A DNA stretch of 64,000 bases from Nitrospiraceae bacterium (GTDB lineage Bacteria > Nitrospirota > Nitrospiria > Nitrospirales > Nitrospiraceae), in contig DASPUC010000022.1 of assembly GCA_035623075.1 (NCBI GenBank), positions 124,001 through 188,000 on the forward strand, in the 5' to 3' direction. The first letter of the stretch is position 1; each line of letters opens with the position of its first letter. Both the position numbers and the translations under genes were made by a program. The notes under the pieces were generated by a model. That model did not search any database and had not been told where the DNA came from. It saw nothing but the letters and a program-made list of their open reading frames with translations. Shown here one piece after another: positions 52,077 to 61,169 of this stretch.

Positions 52077-53416
52077 GCACCGCTCGGACCCCGCTCACGC
52101 CGGAAACCGATGCACAGATCCTCACCATCGGATCGACGGACATTCTTGTCGGCATCCCGAGCTACAACAACGCTGCAACAGTCGGTCACGTCGTGCAGGC
52201 GGTGAGCGCGGGTTTGGCGAAGTACTTTCCTGATCGGCGCGCCGTGCTGGTCAATTCCGATGGGGGCTCCTCCGACAAAACCCGCGACATCGTGGCCCAT
52301 ACTATCATTGACCCCAACCAATTATTCATCAGCGATCAGCAGAGCGTGTTGCACCGCATTATCACTCCCTACCACGGGATACCGGGGAAAGGGAGCGCGT
52401 TTCGGACCATCTTCGAGATTGCCAACCGGCTGAATGCGAAAGCCTGCGCCGTGGTCGATGCGGACTTGCGGAGCATCGCGCCGGAATGGATCGAGCTATT
52501 GTTACGTCCGTTGCTCGACGAGGGATACGACTACGTCGCACCTTACTATCTGCGGCACAAGTACGACGGGACGATTACGAACAGCCTTGCCTATCCCCTG
52601 ACGAGGGCTCTCTACGGTCAGCGGATCCGTCAACCAATCGGCGGCGAATTTGGATTCTCCGGTTCGCTTGCCACCCATTATCTCGACCAGCATGTGTGGG
52701 AGTCCGAGGTGGCTCGATTTGGCATCGACATTTGGATGACGACAGAAGCCATCGCCAGCGGCGCCCGTGTCTGCCAAAGTTTTCTCGGGGCCAAAATTCA
52801 CAACCCGAAGGACCCGGCAGCCGACCTGTCTGCCATGCTGACTCAGGTTGTGGGTGCACTCTTCGCTGCGATGGAACGGCATGACACACTATGGTTCCGT
52901 CAGGAGAGCTCGCAGCCGGTTCCCCTCTTCGGATTTCGCTACGAAGTCGGCGTGGAGCCCGTGCATGTCAATCTTGAGCGGATGGTCGCGAACTTTCAGC
53001 AAGGGCTGACGGATCTCGAGGCCGTCTGGCAAAAAATGCTCGCTGAAGGCACGCTCGCTCAGTTGTGCCGATTGAAGAATGCACCCAGCAATGACTGTCG
53101 TATCTCCGATGAGCTCTGGGTCAAGGTAGTGTACGACGCAGCTGCGGCTTACCACAAGCGAATGATGTCTCGTGATCACCTCCTAAAAGCCTTGACACCA
53201 TTATATTTAGGGCGAACCGCCTCCTTTGTCCTGACCACACAAGGGCTCACGTCGGCCGAGGCGGAACTGAGAATCGAGGCGTTGTGTCAGACCTTTGAGC
53301 GATTGAAACCGTACCTGATCAAGCGTTGGGCCGGTTCGGAATCACATGAACCTGGGGACCCCTTAGCCCACCGAACCGCGACCGATGCGGGAGGGACGTA
53401 TGAGCGAATTCCTTAG
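52073..53416 (+). CDS. GT2-like glycosyltransferase of the solute operon (mannosylglucosyl-type candidate)
   Basis: The start at 52073 gives 447 aa; the ATG overlaps the gpgS stop as ATGA. The N-terminus is a GT-A fold: ILVGIPSYNNAATVGHVVQAV, VNSDGGSSDKTRD and a metal-binding DAD in CAVVDADLRS. The rest includes a helical C-terminal half without a recognised domain. In organisms that make mannosylglucosylglycerate, a second glycosyltransferase extends glucosyl-3-phosphoglycerate; the position next to GpgS suggests this. A glucosylglycerate synthase or other sugar transferase is also possible. It ends overlapping the channel gene by 17 nt. Confidence 0.72.
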   Translation: MSTARTPLTPETDAQILTIGSTDILVGIPSYNNAATVGHVVQAVSAGLAKYFPDRRAVLVNSDGGSSDKTRDIVAHTIIDPNQLFISDQQSVLHRIITPYHGIPGKGSAFRTIFEIANRLNAKACAVVDADLRSIAPEWIELLLRPLLDEGYDYVAPYYLRHKYDGTITNSLAYPLTRALYGQRIRQPIGGEFGFSGSLATHYLDQHVWESEVARFGIDIWMTTEAIASGARVCQSFLGAKIHNPKDPAADLSAMLTQVVGALFAAMERHDTLWFRQESSQPVPLFGFRYEVGVEPVHVNLERMVANFQQGLTDLEAVWQKMLAEGTLAQLCRLKNAPSNDCRISDELWVKVVYDAAAAYHKRMMSRDHLLKALTPLYLGRTASFVLTTQGLTSAEAELRIEALCQTFERLKPYLIKRWAGSESHEPGDPLAHRTATDAGGTYERIP

Positions 53417-54107
53417 CCAAGCGATTATCGGGCCGCTCCAAATTCTCGGACAGCATGTCTTGTCCGTGCTCCCCAATCTCCTGGCGATGGGCATGATCCT
53501 GCTCGGAGGCTTCGCCGTGGCCTGGTTGACCGGCACCTTCGTCGAACGGCTGCTCCGCGTGATCGGTGTCGACCACCTCAGTGATCGGCTCGGGATCAAT
53601 GCCGCCTTGCTTCGCGGCGGCATCAAGACCGATCCCTCTCGGCTCATCGGTCGCACCTTTTACTGGACGGTGGTGCTTCTGGCCACCATTGCCGCGTTGG
53701 GAGTCTTGAACCTCGCTCCGATCAACCAATTCGCCCAATCGCTATTAGCGTACGTCCCGCATTTCGTCACGGCTGCGGTGATCGTGCTCGCAGGATATTT
53801 CCTTTCGAATTTCATCTCTCAAGCCGTTCTGATCGCGGCCGTGAATGCAGGACTGCCCCCAGCCAGGCTTATCGCGGCTACGGCTCGCTGGGGCATCCTG
53901 CTGCTCGCTGGCGCCATGGCCCTTGAACAACTGGGGATCGCCCAAAACATCGTCGTGGTGGGATTCGGAATTACGTGGGGCGGTGTCGTGCTCGCTACCG
54001 CCATCGCCTTCGGACTCGGAGGGAAGGATCTCGCCAAGGAATTCCTCGAACGCCGCATCGCAGGACGATCACGATCCGACAGCACCGACGATTTGCGGCA
54101 TTTGTAG
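53400..54107 (+). CDS. Small mechanosensitive-channel (TM-helix) family protein
   Basis: The start at 53400 has a strong RBS (GGGAGG) and gives 235 aa with about five membrane segments. Two similar halves (MILLGGFAVAWLTGTFVERLLRVIG and VIVLAGYFLSNFISQAVLIAAV) end in AIAFGLGGKDLAKEFLERR, the signature of TM-helix-repeat mechanosensitive channels. It would open on hypo-osmotic shock and release solutes. Being in the operon for a compatible solute supports a solute efflux role. The start overlaps the glycosyltransferase stop by 17 nt. Confidence 0.85.
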   Translation: MSEFLSQAIIGPLQILGQHVLSVLPNLLAMGMILLGGFAVAWLTGTFVERLLRVIGVDHLSDRLGINAALLRGGIKTDPSRLIGRTFYWTVVLLATIAALGVLNLAPINQFAQSLLAYVPHFVTAAVIVLAGYFLSNFISQAVLIAAVNAGLPPARLIAATARWGILLLAGAMALEQLGIAQNIVVVGFGITWGGVVLATAIAFGLGGKDLAKEFLERRIAGRSRSDSTDDLRHL

Positions 54108-54154
54108 CCAAGACGGCAATACAGCCTTCACGTGGAAAGACGATTTGACTACTC

Positions 54155-54985
54155 ATGACTCAGCTGGTCGTCTATACAGATTTGGATGGCTGCTTGCTGG
54201 ACAGCACCACGTATTCCTATGAACCGGCTAGGCCAGCGTTAGAGGCTCTCCGGGCGCAGCATATTCCGCTCGTTCTCGTATCCAGCAAGACGCGGGCGGA
54301 GATCGAACCGTTGCGGAAGCGGTTGAGTCACCACGACCCGTTCATCGTAGAAAATGGCGCCGCCGTCTTCGTCCCTCGAGGCCACTTCGACTTCCCGCTC
54401 GAACGGGCACGAGCCAGGAACTCCTATGACGTGATCGAGCTCGGGCTTCCCTACGGCATATTGCGCGATGTCCTCAAACAAATTGAAAAAAATGTCGCCA
54501 CCACCTTACGAGGCTTCGGCGACTTGTCCGTCGATGACGTCATGCAAGTGACGGAGCTTAGTCGGCAGGAGGCCTCCCTCGCCAAACAGAGGGAATACGA
54601 CGAACCCTATCTCTTGGAAGGCCCTCCGGCGCTCATTGAAGAAGTCTGTCGCCAAATCGTCATGCGGGGTCTGCGGTGGACCAAGGGCGGACGGTTCTTC
54701 CATCTGACGGGCGACAACAACAAGGGGCAGGCAGCAGCGCTCCTGCTCCGGTGTTATCAGCGCCAGCACCAATTACAAGGCGAGGGCGACCGGATCGAAA
54801 CGGTAGGAATCGGGGATAGTGTCAACGATGCACCGCTCCTGGCGACTGTCGACCATCCGATCCTCGTTCAGAAGCCGGACGGCTCCTACGATCCTGATAT
54901 CCATATTCCCGGCATGACTCGGGCACCCGGCATCGGGCCCGTCGGCTGGAATCATGCTGTGCAGGAACTGTTGGCCAGCCGCTGA
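54155..54985 (+). CDS. Glucosyl/mannosyl-3-phosphoglycerate phosphatase, HAD family
   Basis: The 276-aa protein is a HAD phosphatase: nucleophile motif TDLDGCLLD, second motif LVSSKTRAEIEPLR, FIVENGAAVFVP, and the metal motif GDSVNDAPLL. It matches the MPGP/GpgP family (including YedP). It would remove phosphate from the product of the two preceding glycosyltransferases to give glucosylglycerate or mannosylglucosylglycerate. It lies 47 nt after the channel gene and is the last gene of the operon. The exact sugar specificity is not determined by the visible motifs. Confidence 0.88.
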   Translation: MTQLVVYTDLDGCLLDSTTYSYEPARPALEALRAQHIPLVLVSSKTRAEIEPLRKRLSHHDPFIVENGAAVFVPRGHFDFPLERARARNSYDVIELGLPYGILRDVLKQIEKNVATTLRGFGDLSVDDVMQVTELSRQEASLAKQREYDEPYLLEGPPALIEEVCRQIVMRGLRWTKGGRFFHLTGDNNKGQAAALLLRCYQRQHQLQGEGDRIETVGIGDSVNDAPLLATVDHPILVQKPDGSYDPDIHIPGMTRAPGIGPVGWNHAVQELLASR

Positions 54986-55425
54986 CGCTCCACCGGTATC
55001 GGCTGATCGAGTCGATTCGCCAATTCGCGCAAAAGCTGTTCGACCGCATTTCTATTCTTCAGTCGCAGGTACGTCTTGCGCGCATGGGGGATTGATCCAA
55101 CCTGAACCGCGATGCCAGACCGCTCTTGGGTTCCCTACGCGGGAGATGGTGTTGCCGTCGGAGAGATGGCTCACGTGACCGATAGGACGCCCGCCTTTAG
55201 CTCGGCGGGCCTGCCAGGTCCGGTGGACTGAGGTCTTCCTTCATTGACCCCCTCCGTGGTGAACGGCTAAACACGGAGAATCGCCGATAGACGACGTACT
55301 GGTTGTCTTCATACGCCTCACATCGTCCTCTGTCAACTGGCTGGGCTCCCTACAAACCCCGATTGACGTGACGACGGCCGATATCCTGTGTCTACCTGCA
55401 AATGCCTCCGTTGCCGGAGACATGT
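54986..55425. other. Intergenic region after the solute operon, with hairpin
   Basis: This 440-nt gap separates converging transcription units and has no supported gene. It holds a hairpin with perfect 7-bp arms GCCCGCC (55189-55195) and GGCGGGC (55204-55210), loop 8 nt, without a T-run. Short frames on both strands have no domain or RBS support. The hairpin may end or insulate the two units. Confidence 0.5.
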
Positions 55426-56814
55426 TCACGCGTCTGCAATTTTTTTTAAACGCCGATCTAATGCGAAACGGGTGATGCCCAGATGTTTGGCAGCAAGGCT
55501 TTTGTTGTGGCCTGAAAGGCGGACTACCTCCTCAATGATCGCGAACTCCATGTCGGCGAGCGATTGTTTGCCGAGCTGCATTTCCGCTCGTACGATGGGC
55601 TGATCCCCCTGCGTGCTGGTCACGGCGATTTGCTGGGGCGCTTCTCGCAATTCGCGGGGTAGATTGCTTACCGTGAGCGTTTTACCGTGGCAGAGAATCA
55701 TTGCCCGCTCGATGATATTTTGAAGCTCACGGATGTTTCCCGGATAGGCGTACCGCTCGAGGAGAGCTTTGGCTTCCGGCTCAATGTCGAGAATCTCTTT
55801 CCCAAACTCTTTGCCGAACCGGACCATCGCACCCATGCAAAGAGGCAGGATATCTTCCACTCGGGCTCGCAGGGGTGGAAGTTCGAATGAGACCACGTTC
55901 AGCCGAAAGTAGAGGTCTTCCCGGAAGGTTCCCCGCGTCACCTCCTTCTTGAGGTCGCGGTTCGTTGCGGTCATGAGCCGGAAATCCACCGATATATCGT
56001 CGGTCCCGCCCAACCGGCGGAACGATTTTTCCTGTAGTACACGAAGCAGCTTTCCCTGCATAGATAGATCGAGATCACCGATCTCGTCGAGAAACAGTGT
56101 CCCGCTCTCGGCCTTCTCCAGCAATCCGATTTTTCGTTGGTGCGCGCCGGTAAATGCGCCCCGCTCGTAACCGAACAGCTCGCTTTCAAAGAGCTCTTTG
56201 GGGATGGCCGTGCAATTGACACCGATGAACGGGCCGGTGGACCTGGGTCCGTTGTGATGAAGCACCTGCGCGAAAAATTCTTTCCCCGTTCCGGTTTCTC
56301 CTTGGAGCAAGACAGTGGATTTGGGATTGGCCGCTACGTCGCGCACTTGAGACAAGAGCTGCTTCATCGTCGCGCTCCGCGCATCCACGTTGGAGAGCGC
56401 ATACTGGCTACTCTCATGCTCCCGCTCAAAATCGATACGCCGTCGGAGGGCGAGGAATTCGAGCGCCCGATCCACCACGGGGTCGATGCCCTCAAGATCC
56501 ACGGTCTTGATGAGGAAGTCGTAGGCGCCGAGCTTCATCGCTTCGACCGCATCCTGCACTGTCCCGTACGCCGTCAACATAATGACCAAGGCATGGGGGA
56601 CGAGAGGCCGCAACTGCTTCAACGTATCGAGACCGCTCAGGCCGGGCATTTTCAGATCCAGCATCACGAGGTCCGGGAGGTCTTGCTCGATCGCTTTCAT
56701 GAGCGCATCTCCCGAGTCATACCCCACAACGCGGTGGTGCCGCCGTGATAGGCGCTTGATAATTGACGCACGGATCGCCGGCTCATCATCAGTGACAAAG
56801 ATCGTTGCGCGCAT
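55426..56814 (-). CDS. NtrC-family sigma-54 response regulator
   Basis: The 462-aa protein has receiver (TDDEPAIR, Asp in LVMLDLKMPG), AAA+ domain (GETGTGKE, GAFTGA, TLFLDEIGD) and a Fis-type HTH (NKSLAAKHLGITRFALDRRL). In the receiver the conserved Lys is followed by Thr (LIKTVD) instead of the usual Pro, a small variation. It lies 3 nt after the histidine kinase gene and so forms a two-component pair with it. Which promoters it activates cannot be read from the sequence. Confidence 0.93.
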   Translation of the reverse strand: MRATIFVTDDEPAIRASIIKRLSRRHHRVVGYDSGDALMKAIEQDLPDLVMLDLKMPGLSGLDTLKQLRPLVPHALVIMLTAYGTVQDAVEAMKLGAYDFLIKTVDLEGIDPVVDRALEFLALRRRIDFEREHESSQYALSNVDARSATMKQLLSQVRDVAANPKSTVLLQGETGTGKEFFAQVLHHNGPRSTGPFIGVNCTAIPKELFESELFGYERGAFTGAHQRKIGLLEKAESGTLFLDEIGDLDLSMQGKLLRVLQEKSFRRLGGTDDISVDFRLMTATNRDLKKEVTRGTFREDLYFRLNVVSFELPPLRARVEDILPLCMGAMVRFGKEFGKEILDIEPEAKALLERYAYPGNIRELQNIIERAMILCHGKTLTVSNLPRELREAPQQIAVTSTQGDQPIVRAEMQLGKQSLADMEFAIIEEVVRLSGHNKSLAAKHLGITRFALDRRLKKIADA

Positions 56815-56817
56815 ACA

Positions 56818-58746
56818 CTAAACCTCGATCAATCTGGGTTGTTGTCGAAGAGGAAGCCAGAGCCGAGCCGTCGTTCCCTTGCCCTTGTCGCTCATCAACT
56901 GGATGTCGCCGCCATGAGCATCGACGATATTTCGGCAAATGGCCAGGCCGAGTCCAGTCCCCCGGTGCTTTCCCCGCGTGAAGAACGGCTCGAACACGTG
57001 CGGAAGATCCTCTGACGATATGCCGGGCCCCTGATCCGTCACGGTGATCGCAAGGCCGGGGTCCAGGTTTCTTGCGAACGGACACGCCGCGACGCTGAGC
57101 CCGCCCCGCTCTTCAGAGGCCTCAATGGCATTCTGGAACACATTCAACAACACCTGCTTGATTTGATCTCGATCAGCATAAACCTTAGGTAAAGCAGCGG
57201 AAACCGCACAAGTGACCGTCAACGCTTTCTTTGAGAGAGGCACATCGAGCAATTTCAACACTTCCTCTACCAAGTCGGAACAAGAGAACAGTACGGGAGC
57301 TAGCTCGCGAGGCCTTGCATACTCAATGATCTGATTCACGATCCGATCCAATCGCCGTGTTTCTCTCAGGATGACTTCCAGATCAGAACGTCGAGGATCT
57401 TTGCTGTCGGTTTCTTCAACCAGTAGCGATGTGGTCGATCCGATTCCCACGAGCGGGTTTCGAATCTCATGGGCGATTCCGGCCGCGACCTGACCAAGGG
57501 TCGCAAGCCGTTCTGAGCGGCTCAGTCGTGTTTGCATCTGATCCAACGCGGTAATGTCGATATTAAACCCCTGATACATCACAACCTGCCCGTCGGCATC
57601 CTTAATTGGAATGCGCCGGCTCAACACTTTCCTCACCGTTCCGTCCTTATGAAGAAACCGGAAGACTGTTTCATACGGTCGGCCCTCCCTGACGGCCTTG
57701 GCAAACTCTGCAAGGACCCGATCCCTGTCTTCAGGATGAAACGCGCTACGAATCGCCTCGGGATCGGCTTCTTCATCCGGGTTGAGGCCCGCCAATGTCG
57801 TGTTATATCGGTTGCTGAATACCATGGCCATGCCCTTTGTCGTGAAGATGCCGAACGGCGCATGATCGACCAGGCTCCGATACTTGGATTCGGAGGCAGA
57901 CAGGTCCTGATTCAACGCGCGTAGTTCGGTTTCCGATTTCTCGACCACGGCAAGGTGATCCCTGATCTGCGCGCTCATGGCATGCATGACTTGGGTCAGA
58001 TTGCCGATCTCGTCCTTCCGATCCATCACCGGCACAGTAGGAACCATTCCGGCCGGCGACGAACCGACAACCTTCGCCAGCATCGCCAGGGGACCTGTAA
58101 TCGACCGCGCAATGAGGCGAAGGGTGGCGATCATCAGCACGAGTGCGAGCCCTCCCCCTCCGAGTATGACGGCCAGCATGGTATTTCGATCCTGCGACAG
58201 TTTTGACAATCGCGCGATCAGTTCTTCCTGCCCGAGACGGTCGAAGTAGGCCATCTCACCGCGAATCTTCAGCATCATCTCTCGGCCACGCCCCTCCTCG
58301 ATGTGGCGAAGAGCGTTTTCGGTGAGTCCGGACTTTACGGCTTTGATAAGTTCTTCTTTCTCCCCCATGAACTGCTTGACCAATTCCTCGACCTTCGCGA
58401 TGTGAGCCCGCTGTTCCTGATTATGCTCAACCTTTTCTTCCAAGGAGGCCCCAAGATTGATGATGTGATCCTGGGCTGTTCGATAGGGATAGAGATACTT
58501 CTCTTGTCTCGTCAGCACAAAACCACGGAATCCTGTTTCAAGATCCACGACCAAACGCAAGTACTCCGCCGCCAACCGTTGTGCGAGATAGATTTTGTTG
58601 AGCTCTCCTTCATCCTCGGAAAAGGTGACGACACTCCGATACGTGAGAGTGCTCAGCACCATCACGGCCAAGATAGGGATCACTGAGACAAGAAACAATT
58701 TGCGGGCAATCGGCAGATTACTGAGGAATTGGAGAAGCCAGCGCAT
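56818..58746 (-). CDS. Membrane sensor histidine kinase (CHASE3-HAMP-PAS)
   Basis: The 642-aa protein has an N-terminal helix, a CHASE3-like periplasmic four-helix domain (about residues 35-190, including YLRLVVDLETGFRGFVLTRQE), a second helix (LAVILGGGGLALVLMIATLRLIA), a HAMP domain, and a PAS domain (about 285-415, SKYRSLVDHAPFGIFTTKGM). The HisKA box is LGQVAAGIAHEIRNPLVGI and the HATPase box includes GISSEDLPHVFEPFFTRG and GTGLGLAICRNIV. The kinase and the regulator 3 nt downstream are one pair. Confidence 0.92.
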   Translation of the reverse strand: MRWLLQFLSNLPIARKLFLVSVIPILAVMVLSTLTYRSVVTFSEDEGELNKIYLAQRLAAEYLRLVVDLETGFRGFVLTRQEKYLYPYRTAQDHIINLGASLEEKVEHNQEQRAHIAKVEELVKQFMGEKEELIKAVKSGLTENALRHIEEGRGREMMLKIRGEMAYFDRLGQEELIARLSKLSQDRNTMLAVILGGGGLALVLMIATLRLIARSITGPLAMLAKVVGSSPAGMVPTVPVMDRKDEIGNLTQVMHAMSAQIRDHLAVVEKSETELRALNQDLSASESKYRSLVDHAPFGIFTTKGMAMVFSNRYNTTLAGLNPDEEADPEAIRSAFHPEDRDRVLAEFAKAVREGRPYETVFRFLHKDGTVRKVLSRRIPIKDADGQVVMYQGFNIDITALDQMQTRLSRSERLATLGQVAAGIAHEIRNPLVGIGSTTSLLVEETDSKDPRRSDLEVILRETRRLDRIVNQIIEYARPRELAPVLFSCSDLVEEVLKLLDVPLSKKALTVTCAVSAALPKVYADRDQIKQVLLNVFQNAIEASEERGGLSVAACPFARNLDPGLAITVTDQGPGISSEDLPHVFEPFFTRGKHRGTGLGLAICRNIVDAHGGDIQLMSDKGKGTTARLWLPLRQQPRLIEV

Positions 58747-58807
58747 CAGGCCCTCATTGGACTATCCTAAGAAAGCCCCCTGATCATAGTCAATCGGCGG
58801 AATCAGG

Positions 58808-59098
58808 TCAAAAGTTCTGGTAGGCCTGGTCGGTCGAATCGACAGCAGCCGCAGTCCTCGCCTTCAGGACATTTGGCCCACCGAGGAGCGCACTTCGTCC
58901 AGTTACAGTATCGTCGTTGTTTGGGTGACCTCCGCGATCGACGCCAGCCCTAACCCAAGGCGTTTTGACCACGTTGAGAGCACTGCGCGCGGACGCGACC
59001 TCATTTCTCTCCACAAAGAGCTGTTGTCGATCTGCGTGTAGGGTGATGACGGCGAACGGATTCGTAGCCGAAACCCAAACCATAGATAGCGGTGCCAT
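58808..59098 (-). CDS. Hypothetical small protein (uncertain)
   Basis: A 96-codon frame begins 3 nt after the PII-like stop on the same strand. It has no recognised domain; the N-terminal part is mildly hydrophobic (SATNPFAVITLHA). Its spacing to the upstream gene is consistent with an operon, but there is no clear RBS of its own. It may be a real small gene or a chance frame. Confidence 0.3.
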   Translation of the reverse strand: MAPLSMVWVSATNPFAVITLHADRQQLFVERNEVASARSALNVVKTPWVRAGVDRGGHPNNDDTVTGRSALLGGPNVLKARTAAAVDSTDQAYQNF

Positions 59099-59101
59099 TC
59101 C

Positions 59102-59407
59102 CTAGATCAGTCGTGTACAAGGATAGGCAAAGACTCGCATAGGAATCTTCGCACCCTTCTGTCGGCGGGCGAGATCGTCACGAAATTCTCGCAATCGTTT
59201 CACAACTTTGTCGGCCTCTTGGTCTTCCAGTGCCGCAATAATCATGCAATTATGTCCGGGCCAGGGAAATGCGTTGAACGTTGTCCCTGCCTCCCCCATT
59301 CCGTGAATCTTGGGTGCTTCGGTGAACGCTTTGACCTCAAGCTCAGCCAGCAGTTGATGAAGTTCATGTTCCAACGACTGACGGAAGATCAGAAGTAGCA
59401 TTGTCAT
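59102..59407 (-). CDS. PII-like small regulator
   Basis: The start at 59407 (ATGA overlap with the receiver gene, RBS GGGAG) gives 101 aa: TMLLLIFRQSLEHELHQLL, VKAFTEAPKIHGMGEAG, CMIIAALEDQEADKVVKRL and IPMRVFAYPC. This layout of a short ferredoxin-like fold is like PII-related proteins and CutA. Typical PII T-loop features are not obvious, so the ligand is unclear. Co-translation with a receiver gene suggests a shared signalling role. Confidence 0.66.
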   Translation of the reverse strand: MTMLLLIFRQSLEHELHQLLAELEVKAFTEAPKIHGMGEAGTTFNAFPWPGHNCMIIAALEDQEADKVVKRLREFRDDLARRQKGAKIPMRVFAYPCTRLI

Positions 59408-59880
59408 AAATTCTGCTCCCCATCCGACAAGCAGATTTCCTGACGAGGATTCTTGGGAAGCCAGGTTTGGCAAATCTTGCGCACCATGGTGATCAAATCA
59501 GAAAAACACCGTGGTTTGACGAGATAGCCGACCACGCCAAGTCCGTAGAGGGTCCGCATGCTCGGCTGGGCATCAGACCGGGCCATGACGACGACGGGCA
59601 GGTTCGCCAGGCGGAAATCATTTCGCAATTCCCGCAAGCAGGATAGGCTGGTCGCTCCGGGAAGATTCAGGTCGAGCACAATCAGATCTGGAAGGCTATG
59701 AGCCCCGAGGGCAAGTTGTTTCCTCAAACTCTCCAGGGCACACTCAGCTGTATGCTGCACATCAATAGCTGGCTGTGGGGAACTTGGCGGAGATTCGAGT
59801 CTTTCCCATACAACCGTGAGTGCGTCACAAAATAGCTCTGCTTCCCCTGGACTATCTGTGAGAAGAAGGAGCTTCGGCAT
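59404..59880 (-). CDS. Stand-alone response regulator, Rcp1-like
   Basis: The 158-aa protein is a single receiver of the Rcp1 type: Asp in DLIVLDLNLPGATSLSCLRELR, LPVVVMARSDA and the Lys in VGYLVKPRCFSDLI. A longer N-terminal loop (about residues 22-45) and a C-terminal tail rich in charged residues are typical of this class, which pairs with hybrid kinases or phytochromes. No kinase gene is adjacent on the same strand. Its stop overlaps the PII-like start. Confidence 0.85.
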   Translation of the reverse strand: MPKLLLLTDSPGEAELFCDALTVVWERLESPPSSPQPAIDVQHTAECALESLRKQLALGAHSLPDLIVLDLNLPGATSLSCLRELRNDFRLANLPVVVMARSDAQPSMRTLYGLGVVGYLVKPRCFSDLITMVRKICQTWLPKNPRQEICLSDGEQNL

Positions 59881-60492
59881 TTACTCACGCCTGAAATCTG
59901 GTGCAGGAAGCATATTGTTCGGCTGACGCATGTTCATGTGACATTATGTGAATCGGCCCGATCGAATCGCGAAAAGAAAGTAGAGTTTGCCAGGTTTCTC
60001 GTGCCAGAACGGCACAGCTGTGACAAAACGATACGGTTAGATGCCTCTTTTTCTACTCGAAAAGAGTTTCAAAATCCCGCTGCCATCACTTACAGATGCG
60101 AGTTCACCCGTTCAGAGAAGGGTATGAAATGGATGCTGTCGATTCATTCGTCCGTACGATCGACCGAGGAAGAATCCAGCAATAGCAATGCCAGGTGCAC
60201 GGCGGAGAAAATCACCATTGCAAAGGCAAAAACCTAGTTGATCAACACCTATCTGAGCGTATTCGCACATCCTGCACAGTGCGAGTGAGCGATCACGAGC
60301 TGACACAAGGGATGCTACGTAGCGACCTATCCCCTCGTCAAGAGGTTTGGTTATGTAGATCTTTGGATTTTTGATCTTCGGGAACCAGTCAGCGAAATCC
60401 AAGACGAGGACTAGGATTTGCACATCCGCTTGAGGGCAGGAGAGCCCGGGTAGACTCTCAACATCGGTGGATGCCCCTTCCACGAGGCTGCG
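59881..60492. other. Intergenic region, no supported gene
   Basis: These 612 nt separate two divergent units. Frames here have no domain support, and one (60112-60759, minus) is mostly antisense to the winged-helix gene. A short inverted pair, TCGCAC and GTGCGA, occurs at about 60263-60284. Promoters of both flanking genes are expected here, but none is clear. Confidence 0.5.
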
Positions 60493-60789
60493 ATGAAACC
60501 CGCAGAGATGTCCGCACCCGAAACGGAGATCGAATTCAGGATCCGTACCCTTCAACCCAAGGGACAACGGGTCATGTTTTCCGAGCTCGCCGAAGCGTTT
60601 CCCGATTGCACCTGGCAAATCCTGTTCAACGCTCTCAGTCAATTGAGCAAACGAAAACACGTTGAGCTCGTCGCACACCGGTGGGACTATGAGGTGATTT
60701 TTCTGAGCCCTGGTCCTAACGGGCAGGCTACGTCCAGGTCCTCCAAAGCGAGCGAACACTATGAATATAGCGAGAGGCCACAGGTGTAA
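60493..60789 (+). CDS. Small winged-helix-like hypothetical protein
   Basis: The 98-aa protein contains IEFRIRTLQPKGQRVMFSELAEAFPDCTWQILFNALSQLSKRKHVELVAHRWDYEVIFL, which has the helix-turn-helix and wing pattern of small winged-helix DNA-binding domains. A poorly ordered tail follows. An ATG at 60508 would be a slightly shorter start. It overlaps the next gene by 29 nt and is the first of a plus-strand run. The function is unknown. Confidence 0.7.
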   Translation: MKPAEMSAPETEIEFRIRTLQPKGQRVMFSELAEAFPDCTWQILFNALSQLSKRKHVELVAHRWDYEVIFLSPGPNGQATSRSSKASEHYEYSERPQV

Positions 60790-61135
60790 GGAAATTGGTC
60801 TGCTTGCGCTGTTCGTAGCGGTTGCAGGACTTGGCTGTGCACGAACTTCGACCCTCCTCGATCTTACGTCTACAGATCCTTCTCAAGATCAACGGAAAAT
60901 CGCCAGCTACTACAGTCAGGAAGCGGTCCTACTCCGCTTAAAGGCGGAGGAACTCTCGCAACGGGTCTTGGTCTACGAACGCCTGTTCGGGGGCGAGTCC
61001 GAATGGGTCTCAGGTGCCCGCTTCCTCGTTCAGTTCTACGAAAATGCGGCAAAAGAACGGGAACATCTCGCGGGCTGGCATTTGGACATAGCTGGTAATG
61101 GCCATTCCCAAGCTATGAGACCCACTCTACCTTAA
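60761..61135 (+). CDS. Small putative lipoprotein
   Basis: The 124-aa protein has a signal segment ending at a Cys (LFVAVAGLGC), a flexible linker and a helical part (YYSQEAVLLRLKAEELSQRVLVYERLFG, then WVSGARFLVQFYENAAKERE). The lipobox is not perfect (Gly at -3), but a Cys is at the right place. No domain is recognised. It lies between the winged-helix and the SPFH genes. Confidence 0.62.
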   Translation: MNIARGHRCKEIGLLALFVAVAGLGCARTSTLLDLTSTDPSQDQRKIASYYSQEAVLLRLKAEELSQRVLVYERLFGGESEWVSGARFLVQFYENAAKEREHLAGWHLDIAGNGHSQAMRPTLP

Positions 61136-61169
61136 CAATGGTCATCATGGATGACGTATGGAGGTCCCC

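Noticed and set aside
55189-55210. Rho-independent terminator at the 55.2 kb hairpin
   Set aside because: The stem is perfect but no T-run follows on either strand; it is described only as a hairpin.
59938-60237. Plus-strand frame of 99 codons
   Set aside because: No RBS, domain or codon pattern supports it.
60112-60759. Minus-strand frame of 215 codons
   Set aside because: About half is antisense to the winged-helix gene, and the remaining part shows no domain or RBS.
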